Below, piece after piece: positions 43,815 through 52,237 of a DNA stretch of 64,000 nucleotides (the first letter of the stretch is position 1; each line of letters starts with the position of its first letter). Location of the stretch: assembly GCF_014648435.1 (NCBI RefSeq), contig NZ_BMRC01000030.1, positions 1 to 64,000 of the forward strand, written 5' to 3'. The notes below the pieces were generated by a model, which was given only the letters and a program-made list of their open reading frames with translations, ran no database searches and was not told the origin of the DNA. The position numbers and the translations under genes were made by a program. This stretch comes from Nonomuraea spiralis (GTDB taxonomy: Bacteria; Actinomycetota; Actinomycetes; Streptosporangiales; Streptosporangiaceae).

Positions 43815-45682
43815 GCCCCGTGGACGAGAAGGCGGACGAGGAGCTCGTCACGCCCTACTGGCACCTCGACCAGCCGGACGGATCCCGCCGCACGCCGCGG
43901 CAACTGCTGGCGGTCACCGTGCCGGTGCTGCGGCTCATCTGGCGGAGCGGGCGCCGGTCCGCGATCGCCATCCTCGTCCTTCAGCTCGCCTCGGGCGCCG
44001 CGACGGCCGCCGGGTTGCTGACGAGCGTGGCCGTGCTGGACGACTTGCTCGCGTCAGGCGCCGCGCCCGACCGGCTCGTGGCGGCGGCCCCCGGCCTGGC
44101 GTTGGTCGCCGGGATCCTGGCGCTGCGCGCGGCGGCCGAAGCCGCGGTGGAGCTGGCCAGGGCGCGGCTGGAACCGGCGCTGCGCCGGGCCGCCGAGGAA
44201 CGGCTGTTCGCCGCCGCCCTGGACGTGCAGCTCGCCGACTTCGACGACGCCGACTTCTACGACGGCCTGCACCGGGCCCGCGACCGCGGGTTGTTCCACC
44301 TCGACCGCGCGGTCGGCAACACGATCGACCTGCTCGGCGCCGTCTGCGGAGTGACGGCCGCGGTGGCCGGGCTGGCCGTCCTGCACCCCCTGCTGGTGCC
44401 GCTGCTCGTGGCCGGCATGATCCCGGAGGCCTGGGCGGTGCTGACGGTCGCGCGGCGCGGGTACGCCGGCATGCGGAGCATGGTCACGCTGAACCGCCGG
44501 GTGCAGATGCTCGCCGAGCTGTCCACCGAGCGGGAACCGGCGGCCGAGCTGCGCGCCTGCCAGGCCGAGCCGTACGTGCTGGCCGAGTACCGCCAGGTGG
44601 CGGACGTGCTGAAGGAGAGGGAGACCCAGGTCGGGGTGTCCATGGCGCGGGGCAGGACCGCGGGCCGCGCGCTGGCCGGCCTCGCCCTGGCCGGGGTGCT
44701 GGCCGTACTCGGTCTGATGTTGCACGCCGGCTGGATCGCGCCGGCCGCGGCGGGCACCGCGGTGATCGCCGTCAGGGTGGCCGCCGCGGCGCTGCGGCAG
44801 CTCACCCAGGCCGCCAACCAGCTGTTCGAACAGTCCCTGTACGTGGCCGACTACCAGGACTTCCTCACCGACGCCGACGCCAGGAAACGACCGGCGTCCG
44901 GCGTACCGGTCCCGCGTTCCCCGGAGTGCGTCACCCTGCGCGGCGTGGGCTTCGCCTACCCCGGCAGGCGGACTCCCGCGCTGCGCGACATCGACCTGAC
45001 CATCCGCGCCGGGCAGACGATCGCGCTGGTCGGCGAGAACGGTTCGGGCAAGACCACACTGGCCAGGCTCCTCGCCGGGCTCTACCGGCCGACCAGCGGA
45101 ACCATGCGATGGGACGGGATCGACACCGCCCTCCTGGACCCGCGTGCCCTGGCCGACCGGGTCGTGCTGGTCCCGCAGCACCCGGTCCGCTGGCCGCACG
45201 ACGCCCGGACCAACGTCCGCATCGGCCGCCACGACCGCCCGGACCCGGAAGACCACGCCCTGCGCGAGGCCGCCTCGCTCGCCGCAGCCGAGGACGTCGT
45301 CGCGGGCATGCCCGCGGGATGGCACACCCTGCTGTCCAAACACTTCAAGGGCGGCCACGAACTGTCGGCGGGCCAGTGGCAACGCCTGGCCGTGGCCCGC
45401 GGGTTGTTCCGGGACGGCGCCCTGCTGATCTGGGACGAGCCGACCGCACCGCTGGACGCCAAGGCGGAGTACGCCGTCTACGAGACCCTCCGCGCGATCG
45501 CTGGAGAACGGACCATCCTGCTCATCACGCACCGGCTGACCAGCGTACGCCATGCCGATCGCATCTACCTGCTGCACCAGGGGCGCGTGGCCGAGGAGGG
45601 CGTCCACGAGGAACTGCTGGCGCTGCGGGGACGCTACGCCGAGCTGTACGCGTTGCAGACCGGAAAGCCGGCACGTCGATGA
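43811..45682 (+). CDS. ABC exporter (fused permease-ATPase) without peptidase domain
   Basis: 623 residues, GTG 43811 overlapping the lanM stop (GTG 43820 alternative). About six membrane segments precede the ATPase: Walker A ALVGENGSGKTT, signature ELSAGQWQRLAVARG, Walker B LLIWDEPTA, H-loop THRLTS. The N-terminus has no C39 peptidase, unlike typical class II LanT exporters, so the leader must be removed by another protease, not seen in the cluster. The presumed cargo is the modified peptide. Confidence 0.92.
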   Translation: MSPVDEKADEELVTPYWHLDQPDGSRRTPRQLLAVTVPVLRLIWRSGRRSAIAILVLQLASGAATAAGLLTSVAVLDDLLASGAAPDRLVAAAPGLALVAGILALRAAAEAAVELARARLEPALRRAAEERLFAAALDVQLADFDDADFYDGLHRARDRGLFHLDRAVGNTIDLLGAVCGVTAAVAGLAVLHPLLVPLLVAGMIPEAWAVLTVARRGYAGMRSMVTLNRRVQMLAELSTEREPAAELRACQAEPYVLAEYRQVADVLKERETQVGVSMARGRTAGRALAGLALAGVLAVLGLMLHAGWIAPAAAGTAVIAVRVAAAALRQLTQAANQLFEQSLYVADYQDFLTDADARKRPASGVPVPRSPECVTLRGVGFAYPGRRTPALRDIDLTIRAGQTIALVGENGSGKTTLARLLAGLYRPTSGTMRWDGIDTALLDPRALADRVVLVPQHPVRWPHDARTNVRIGRHDRPDPEDHALREAASLAAAEDVVAGMPAGWHTLLSKHFKGGHELSAGQWQRLAVARGLFRDGALLIWDEPTAPLDAKAEYAVYETLRAIAGERTILLITHRLTSVRHADRIYLLHQGRVAEEGVHEELLALRGRYAELYALQTGKPARR

Positions 45683-47022
45683 CCGGCCCACGCATGATCC
45701 GTCCGGGCGAGCCCGGCTACCAGGCCAGGCGCAAGCCCTTCCTCGGCACGCTCACCGAGAAGCTGCCCGCCGCCGTGGCCTGCTGCGCCTCCGAGGCGGA
45801 CGTGGTCGGCGTCCTTGAGCTCGTCCGCGCCCGCGGCATGCCGTTCGCCCTGCGCGGCGGTGGTCACAGCTTCGCCGAGCACTCCTCCACGACCGGCCTG
45901 CTCGTCGATCTCAGCGCGGCGAACGAGATCGAGGTCGGCGCGGAGAGCGTGCGGGTGGGCCCCGGCGTGCGGATCGGTGAGCTGGCCCGGCGCCTGGCCG
46001 AGCACGGGCGCATGGTGCCCTGCGGCTGGTGCCCGGCGGTCGGCGTCACCGGAGCGGTCCTGGGCGGTGGATACGGAGTGTTCAGCCGTCTGTACGGGCT
46101 CGGCGCCGACCACCTGCTCGCGGCGCGGGTGATCCTGGCCGACGGGTCGCGCGTCGAGGCGGACGACGATCTGCTGTGGGCGCTGCGCGGGGCCGGTGGC
46201 GGCAACTTCGGCGTGGTCACCCGGATGACGCTGCGTACCCACCCCATCGTGCCGGTCACCGCTGTTCAGGCCGTCTGCGACTTCGAGCGGGCCGCCGACC
46301 TCATCGACGCCTGGCAGCGGTGGGCGCCCGAAGCGCCGGACGAGGTCAACCTGGAGATCGCCGTCATCTCCGGGGACGAGCCGGACGAGCCACCGCAGGC
46401 CGTCCTCTTCGGCGTCGTCGTCGGCACCGAGGAGCGGGCCGCCGAGGTCGTCGACGCGCTCGCGCCGCCGGGCCGCCTGCGGCTCACCCGGCTGGAGGGC
46501 GCGGCGGCCGCCTGCCACCACTCCTACGCCGACGGCGGGGAGGGCGCCGTCACCGAGCTGCCGTACGGCGAGCGGCCCGGGCTGCGCCTGAACAAGTCGG
46601 GCTTCTTCGACGGCCTCCTGCCGCGTACGGCCGTCGAGGACCTGCTGGACCGGCTGGTCGCCGACCGGGTGCGCGGCGAGATCCGGGACCTGGAGTTCGT
46701 GCCGTGGGCGGGCGCCATCGGCCGCCCGGCCTCCGACGCGACCGCGTTCGTCCACCGCGGCCCGCGATTCATGCTCAAGCAGGCCGTCCAGGTCGGTTTC
46801 CGCGCCCGCGACGAGCGGCGGCGGGAGGCGCACGCGTGGTTGCGCGAGTCGTGGGAACGGGTGTCGCCCTGGTCGTCCGGCGGGGTCTACCCCAACTACC
46901 CGGACGCCGACCTGGAGGACTGGGCCCGGGCCTACTACGGCGACAACCTCCCGCGCCTGCGCGAGATCAAGGCCGCCTACGACCCCACCGGCCTGTTCCG
47001 CTCCGCCCAGTCGCTGCGCTGA
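45679..47022 (+). CDS. Berberine-bridge-type FAD oxidoreductase, bicovalent flavin
   Basis: 447 residues; ATG 45679 overlaps the exporter stop (ATGA). PCMH FAD-binding domain with His63 (RGGGHSFAEHSS) and Cys118 (CGWCPAVGVTGAVLGGGYG), the two attachment sites of bicovalent flavin, then the BBE C-terminal motif (YYGDNLPRLREIKAAYDPTG). No signal peptide. Such enzymes oxidise alcohols, amines or carbon centres using O2. Its coupling to lanM and the exporter makes it a probable peptide-tailoring oxidase, an unusual partner for a lanthipeptide. Reaction unknown. Confidence 0.92.
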   Translation: MTGPRMIRPGEPGYQARRKPFLGTLTEKLPAAVACCASEADVVGVLELVRARGMPFALRGGGHSFAEHSSTTGLLVDLSAANEIEVGAESVRVGPGVRIGELARRLAEHGRMVPCGWCPAVGVTGAVLGGGYGVFSRLYGLGADHLLAARVILADGSRVEADDDLLWALRGAGGGNFGVVTRMTLRTHPIVPVTAVQAVCDFERAADLIDAWQRWAPEAPDEVNLEIAVISGDEPDEPPQAVLFGVVVGTEERAAEVVDALAPPGRLRLTRLEGAAAACHHSYADGGEGAVTELPYGERPGLRLNKSGFFDGLLPRTAVEDLLDRLVADRVRGEIRDLEFVPWAGAIGRPASDATAFVHRGPRFMLKQAVQVGFRARDERRREAHAWLRESWERVSPWSSGGVYPNYPDADLEDWARAYYGDNLPRLREIKAAYDPTGLFRSAQSLR

Positions 47023-47272
47023 CAGCCGGGGACGTCCCCGCCTCGGGCGCGCGGCGGATTCGGCCCGTGACGGTGTGGCGCCGGCCCCCGTCTCCCGCTC
47101 ACCGGGTCACCACTGGCCGGTGGTGAGAGGGCGGAGCCGCCAGCTCTGGTGGACGGCGCCCGTCCACTCCTGGGCCTCCGGCCAAAGCGACCCGATGTCG
47201 AGTTTCGCGCTCAGGCGGGGCTGCGCTCCCAGATCAAACCCCGTGACACAAAGTGCGGCACGGACAGCCGCT

Positions 47273-48118
47273 TCAGCCCGTGGTCGGCTCGTCGTCGGGC
47301 GGCGCCGACCGGACGATGTTGGTGGCCTTGGCGTGCTCCCACGCGCGGGCCTCCAACTGCTCGACCCACAGCACGCGTGCCGGCTCCTGCCCGGGGTTCT
47401 CCCACGCGAACGGGGTGTGTGAGGTCAGAATGATCGAGTCGCCCTCCACCAGGACGATCTCCTCGGCTTCTGGCAGCGTGAACCGCAACCGGCCGGCCAG
47501 GACGAAGACGAACGACTCTCCGGGGCGGGCGTAGGCACCGTGACTGGCCTCACCGGGCGGCACGGTGAGCAGCGACGACTCCATCCGGTATCCGGGCAGC
47601 GTGAGCTCCTCCCACACCACGCCACCGGCGAACAGGCCACGAGCACGCTCGTCCCGGCGTACGACCGTCGTGCCGCGGGCGCGGAACGTGGCGAGCGCGC
47701 TCGGCGGCACCAGCAAGGCGTCCGCGATGCGCATGATGAGCTGGGTGGAGACGCCGGTGTCGCCGCGCTCGACCGCGCCGAGGTGGGCGGGGGAGACTCC
47801 GACCATTTCCGCGAGCTGTTTGAGAGTGAGCCCGCTGGCTCGTCTGGCGTTACGGATGGACCTGTTGTCCCAGCGGCGTTTGCCGCCCGCGGCGGCGGAC
47901 TCCTGGGCCAGGGACGTACGGATCGCCGCGGGATTCCAGCCTTGGCTGCGGCGCAGGTCGGCGATCCGCAACGCCCGCGCCAGATGCTCGTCGGTGTAGC
48001 GCCGCTGCCCGCCGCCGCTGCGGTCGGGAACCAGCAGCCCCTGGGATTCCCACACCCGCAACGTCTGCGGGCTCACGCCGACCGCCGCGGCGACCTCCCC
48101 GATCGTGCGGTACGTCAT
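47273..48118 (-). CDS. Regulator with MerR HTH, XRE HTH and cupin domain
   Basis: 281 residues from ATG 48118. Residues 1-72 are a MerR-type HTH (RTIGEVAAAVGVSPQTLRVW; GGGQRRYTDEHLARALRIAD). About 82-138 are an XRE/Cro HTH (SGLTLKQLAEMVGVSPAHLG). About 190-255 are a cupin (PGEASHGAYARPGESFVFVL; GDSIILTSHTPFAWENPG). XRE-cupin proteins sense small metabolites; the added MerR domain is unusual. It is divergent from the permease-hydrolase operon, the likely target, across 92 bases. Confidence 0.9.
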   Translation of the reverse strand: MTYRTIGEVAAAVGVSPQTLRVWESQGLLVPDRSGGGQRRYTDEHLARALRIADLRRSQGWNPAAIRTSLAQESAAAGGKRRWDNRSIRNARRASGLTLKQLAEMVGVSPAHLGAVERGDTGVSTQLIMRIADALLVPPSALATFRARGTTVVRRDERARGLFAGGVVWEELTLPGYRMESSLLTVPPGEASHGAYARPGESFVFVLAGRLRFTLPEAEEIVLVEGDSIILTSHTPFAWENPGQEPARVLWVEQLEARAWEHAKATNIVRSAPPDDEPTTG

Positions 48119-48210
48119 GGATCGCGAGTTTAGCGGGACGTCGGGCTCCAACCCTCGACAAACCTCCAATTCTTTTGTAGCTTTCCCTCACCGTTTCCGG
48201 ACGCTCTGTC

Positions 48211-50460
48211 GTGGAGATGCCCTTGAGCAGCGACGTTTCCCCCTCCCTCCATGCCCGCTCCGTCTCCAAGCCCGTACGACTCCTCGGCAAGATCGAGGCC
48301 CGATCGATCGACTACATCCCGCCGTCCGAACGCCGGGGAAGGGCCTGGCACCAGGCGCCGTTCTGGTTCACCGGCCAACTCGTGGTCTCCACGGTCATCG
48401 TCGGCTTCATCGGGCCCGCTCAGGGCCTCTCGGTGGGCTTGTCGATCACGGCCTGCACGTTGGGTGCTCTGGCCGGGGCATTTCTCATGGCCTTTCACGC
48501 CAACCAGGGCCCGACCATGGGCCTGCCGCAGATGGTCCAGTCCAGGGCGCAGTTCGGTGTCAAGGGCGCCGCCCTGCCGATGCTCGGCGCGATCTTCCTT
48601 TATGTCGGGCTGAGCGTGTTCGGCGTCGTACTCGGCGGCCAGGCGATCTCGATGGTGCTACCGGGCCCTCCGCTCATGTGGGGAGCGTGTGTGGTGGTGC
48701 TCGCGTCTCTGCTGGCCGTCGTCGGTCACGACCTGCTCCACGCCGTGCTGCGGTGGTTGTCGTACCTGGTGGCGCCGGTCTTCGTCGTACTGACCGTGCT
48801 GGCCCTGGTCCACCTCGACCCGCAACCGGCCAGTGGGGACACGAACACGCCGGCCGCGATGCTGGTCCAGTTCGTCGCCGCCGCGGGATACCTGCTGGGA
48901 TACGCGGTCTACGTCTCCGACTACTCGCGCTACCTGCCGGCGTCCACGTCCTCCAGGGCGGTCATCGGCTGGACCTACCTGGGCGCCGCGGCGTCCGCGA
49001 TCTGGCTGATGTCGCTGGGCTCGTTCATCGCCTCGTCCGTGCCGGTCGCCGACGCGCTGCCGAATCTGCAGGACGTCGGCGACCGGCTGTTCCCCGGGTT
49101 CGGCACGTTCGCGTTGGTGATCACCCTGGTGCCGAGCGCGATCGCCCTGATGGGCGTCAACCTGTACGGCACGATGTTGTCCGGGGTGAGCATCGCGGCG
49201 GGCTTCCGCCCGATCGCCCTGTCGGTGCGGGCCCGGGTGATCGGGATCGTGGCCGGCGGCGCGTGCGCCTTCCTGGTCGCGCTGGCGATGCCGGAAGCCT
49301 ATCTCGGAGCCTTCAACGACTTCGTCACGATGGTGCTGTACCTGCTGGTGCCCTGGTCCGCGGTGAACCTCGTCGACTACTACTGGGTACGGCGCGGCCG
49401 CTACGCGATCACCGCGCTGTTCGACCAGAACGGCGTCTACGGCCGATGGGGCGTCGCCGGGCTGGTCGCCTACGGGCTCGGCTTCGCGGCGATGATCCCC
49501 TTCATGTCCACCGGCTTCTTCACCGGCCCCGCGGTACCCGCGCTCGGCGGCGCGGACATCGCCTTCGCCGTGGGACTGCTCGTCTCCGGCGGGGCCTACC
49601 TGGTGGCCAACCGGGGTTTTCACCCGTCGAGCGAGCAGCCCGCCATCCTGGCCAGCCTGCGGCTGCTCGGCGAGAGCGCGGACGGCATCGAGCGGCGAAC
49701 CGTCGACACCGCGACGGGACCCCTGTCCGTGCTGACGCGCCGCGGCGACGAGGGGACGGAGCCGGTCGTGTTCCTGCACCCGGCCAACCTCTCCGCCCGC
49801 TGCTGGCGCATGGTGACCGGACGGCTGCCGGCGGACCAGGGCTGGATCGCGCTCGACCTGCGCGGTCACGGGGAGTCGACCCGATCAGGGACGTACAGCG
49901 TCCAGAGCTGGGCCGAGGACTGCGCGTACGTCCTGTCCGCGCTCGGCGTACGGACGGCACACCTGGTCGGCGGGTCGGCGAGCGCAGCCGTCGCGGTCGA
50001 GCTGGCCGCGAGGCGCCCGGACCTGGTCGCCTCCGTCGTCACGGTCGGCGGCGGCTTCCGCCCCGTCGACCCCGAGGAGGGCGGCCTGATCGAGGAGATC
50101 GTCGCGCTCGGCCCCGAAGGGGCGCTCAGCCGCCACGCCGCGGCCGAGGCGGTGGCCGTACCCGAGGCCGCGCAGGAGGCGGTCGCCGACCTCAGCCACA
50201 ACGACGCCGCCACGACGATCGCCATCTGGCGGGCGGCGGCGGCCACCGACGCCGAGCGGGCGGGGGAGCGGCTGCGCTGCCCCGCACTGGTCGTCGTGGG
50301 CGAGCTCGACCGCACGTGTCCGCCGGAGGAGTCCGCCTGGTTCGCCCAGGCCGTCGGAGCACGCCTGGAGATCCTGCGGGGGATCGGCCACCTGCCGATG
50401 TACGAGGCCCCTGAGGACCTGGCGTTGCTGCTGACCGAACACCTGCGGAGGTTCTCATGA
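48211..50460 (+). CDS. NCS1-type permease fused to alpha/beta hydrolase
   Basis: 749 residues in one frame. Residues about 1-465 are a nucleobase:cation symporter-1 permease with about 12 membrane segments (NQGPTMGLPQMVQSRAQFGV; GYAVYVSDYSRYLPAST; NLVDYYWVRRGRYAI). After a short linker near residue 470 comes a complete alpha/beta hydrolase: VVFLHPANLSARCW, nucleophile Ser in VGGSASAAVA, Asp in VVGELDRTCP, His in GIGHLPMYEAP. The hydrolase would face the cytoplasm and could act on the imported substrate or its product. Start may be GTG 48211, ATG 48217 or TTG 48223 (GGAG fits the last). The stop overlaps the next start. Confidence 0.92.
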   Translation: MEMPLSSDVSPSLHARSVSKPVRLLGKIEARSIDYIPPSERRGRAWHQAPFWFTGQLVVSTVIVGFIGPAQGLSVGLSITACTLGALAGAFLMAFHANQGPTMGLPQMVQSRAQFGVKGAALPMLGAIFLYVGLSVFGVVLGGQAISMVLPGPPLMWGACVVVLASLLAVVGHDLLHAVLRWLSYLVAPVFVVLTVLALVHLDPQPASGDTNTPAAMLVQFVAAAGYLLGYAVYVSDYSRYLPASTSSRAVIGWTYLGAAASAIWLMSLGSFIASSVPVADALPNLQDVGDRLFPGFGTFALVITLVPSAIALMGVNLYGTMLSGVSIAAGFRPIALSVRARVIGIVAGGACAFLVALAMPEAYLGAFNDFVTMVLYLLVPWSAVNLVDYYWVRRGRYAITALFDQNGVYGRWGVAGLVAYGLGFAAMIPFMSTGFFTGPAVPALGGADIAFAVGLLVSGGAYLVANRGFHPSSEQPAILASLRLLGESADGIERRTVDTATGPLSVLTRRGDEGTEPVVFLHPANLSARCWRMVTGRLPADQGWIALDLRGHGESTRSGTYSVQSWAEDCAYVLSALGVRTAHLVGGSASAAVAVELAARRPDLVASVVTVGGGFRPVDPEEGGLIEEIVALGPEGALSRHAAAEAVAVPEAAQEAVADLSHNDAATTIAIWRAAAATDAERAGERLRCPALVVVGELDRTCPPEESAWFAQAVGARLEILRGIGHLPMYEAPEDLALLLTEHLRRFS

Positions 50461-51683
50461 GAACGATCTATCGCGGCGCGGCCGTCCACGACGGCACCGG
50501 AGCGCCGCCCGTGACAGGCGACCTCGTGGTCGCCGACGGGTGGATCGAGCCCGCGGGGCAGGTCGAGCCCGCCGCGACCGTCGTGGACGTGTCGGGGCGC
50601 AGCATCATCCCCGGCCTGATCGACTGTCACACCCACGTGACGTTGCCGACCCTCGATCCGGTGCGGCTGATGAACACCCCGCTCTCCCACCGCTTCCTGG
50701 AGACGGGACGCACGCTCGCCACGACACTGGACCTCGGCATCACCACCGTGCGCGACGCGGGCGGAGCCGACGCGGGGATCGCGCAGGCGGTCGCCGACGG
50801 TGTCGTCCGCGGCCCGAGGGTGCGGACGGCGATCGCGATGATCTCCCCGACCGGCGGCCACGCCGACCCCTGGCGGCTGTCCGGGATCGACGCGCACCGG
50901 CTGTTCCCGCTCTACCCGGGCATGCCGGACGCCGTGGCGGACGGGCCGGTCGGGCTGCGCCGCGTGGTCCGCGAGATCGTCAGAGCGGGCGCCGACGTCG
51001 TCAAGGTCGCGGTCTCCGGCGGGATCAGCTCACCCCGTGACGACCCCAGGCACTGCCAGCTCCGCCAGGACGAGCTCAGCGCCCTGGTCGAGGAGGCGGG
51101 CGCGGCGGGCCTGCGGGTGATGGCGCACGCCCACGGGCCGGCGGCGATCATCGCGGCGGTCAAGGCCGGGGTCGCCTCGATCGAGCACGGTGTGTTCATC
51201 GACGAGGAGAGCATCGCCCTGATGGTCGAGCACGGCACGTTCCTGGTGCCCACGCTGACAGCGGCACGGGCGTTCCTGAACGTCGCCTCGGCCGATCCGG
51301 ACAGCCTGGCCCAGGCGAAGGAGGCCGTCGCGGTGCACGAGGGCAACCTTCGCCGTGCGCTCGCGGCGGGGGTGCGGGTGGCGATGGGGTCGGACTCCGG
51401 GTTCTCCCCGCACGGCCGCAACCTCGATGAGCTGGAGGCGCTGGCCTCGGCCGGTCTCGATCGGGGCCAGGTGCTGCGCAGTGCGACGTCGGCCGCGGCC
51501 GAACTGCTCGGTGCCCACGACGAGATCGGCACACTGCGGCCCGGCATGCGGGCCGACTTCTGCATCGTGACCGGAAACCCGCTCGACTTCGCTGGGCTGG
51601 CCGACCGCATCGAGGCGGTCTACCGGGACGGCGTTCTGGTCGGCGGCACTGCGTTCAACAAGAAGGTGGAGGAAGAGAGATGA
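50457..51683 (+). CDS. Metal-dependent amidohydrolase (imidazolonepropionase-like)
   Basis: 408 residues, ATGA overlap with the fusion gene. Metal ligands: His58/His60 (IDCHTHV), a Lys in VVKVAVSGGIS (carbamylated in the family), His in MAHAHG, His in IEHGVF and Asp in MGSDSGF. It belongs to the superfamily subgroup that hydrolyses amide, imide or cyclic amidine bonds. In this operon it could open or cleave a ring or amide in the imported compound. Confidence 0.92.
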   Translation: MRTIYRGAAVHDGTGAPPVTGDLVVADGWIEPAGQVEPAATVVDVSGRSIIPGLIDCHTHVTLPTLDPVRLMNTPLSHRFLETGRTLATTLDLGITTVRDAGGADAGIAQAVADGVVRGPRVRTAIAMISPTGGHADPWRLSGIDAHRLFPLYPGMPDAVADGPVGLRRVVREIVRAGADVVKVAVSGGISSPRDDPRHCQLRQDELSALVEEAGAAGLRVMAHAHGPAAIIAAVKAGVASIEHGVFIDEESIALMVEHGTFLVPTLTAARAFLNVASADPDSLAQAKEAVAVHEGNLRRALAAGVRVAMGSDSGFSPHGRNLDELEALASAGLDRGQVLRSATSAAAELLGAHDEIGTLRPGMRADFCIVTGNPLDFAGLADRIEAVYRDGVLVGGTAFNKKVEEER

Positions 51684-52237
51684 CGGACAGCGACGTCCAG
51701 TACATGACCCGCACCGCCTCGGCCGACGACATCGACGAGATCCTGCGGCTGAACCGGGAATGGTGGGAGTCCAACATCGGCTACGACATCCCCCGCATGA
51801 CGGAGGTGTTCCCCTCGCCCGGCGAGGAGTACCTGATGTTCAACTTCAACGGCCACCCCTATTTCAACATGCGGGAGAAGGTCGCGCTCTGGAGCTACTA
51901 CCGTGCGCGTGAGGACTTCGTCGGCACGCCCGACGTACGCGTCATGCGACTGGAGGTGCGCGGCGACACCGCGTGGCTGGCCTGTGAGGCCAGGATCGAC
52001 GAGATCGCGCTGGACGACGGTGGGCACGCTCCCGACACGAGGAACACGCTGCTGGTGCGCGCCACCGAGATCTACCACCGCGACGACGGCGACGGACGCC
52101 CCCGGTGGCGGATGTGGCACACCCACATCAGCCCGCTCCCGCCGGCGGACGAGCCCCGGCCGGGATTCGACGACACCATGCAGGAGCGCGGCCTCGGCTG
52201 GGTGCCGTGGCAGCCGCTCCCCGAGCGGGAGGCGTGA
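51680..52237 (+). CDS. NTF2/SnoaL-like protein
   Basis: 185 residues; start overlaps the amidohydrolase stop (ATGA). The N-terminal helix (SADDIDEILRLNREWWESNI), FNFNGHPYFNMREKVALWSY and alternating beta strands ending RWRMWHTHISPLPP indicate the cone-shaped SnoaL/ketosteroid isomerase fold. Members are isomerases, hydrolases or partner subunits of oxygenases. Its exact role here is unknown. Confidence 0.8.
   Translation: MTDSDVQYMTRTASADDIDEILRLNREWWESNIGYDIPRMTEVFPSPGEEYLMFNFNGHPYFNMREKVALWSYYRAREDFVGTPDVRVMRLEVRGDTAWLACEARIDEIALDDGGHAPDTRNTLLVRATEIYHRDDGDGRPRWRMWHTHISPLPPADEPRPGFDDTMQERGLGWVPWQPLPEREA

Noticed and set aside
44054..45691. 545-codon minus-strand frame
   Set aside because: Shadow of the lanthipeptide exporter gene.
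45679..47022. Idea that the FAD gene is unrelated to the lanthipeptide genes
   Set aside because: It overlaps the exporter by 4 nt on the same strand with no terminator between, so co-expression is strongly indicated.
47027..47040. Palindrome CGGGGACGTCCCCG considered as terminator
   Set aside because: It has no loop and lies within 5 bases of the stop; possible but too weak to annotate.
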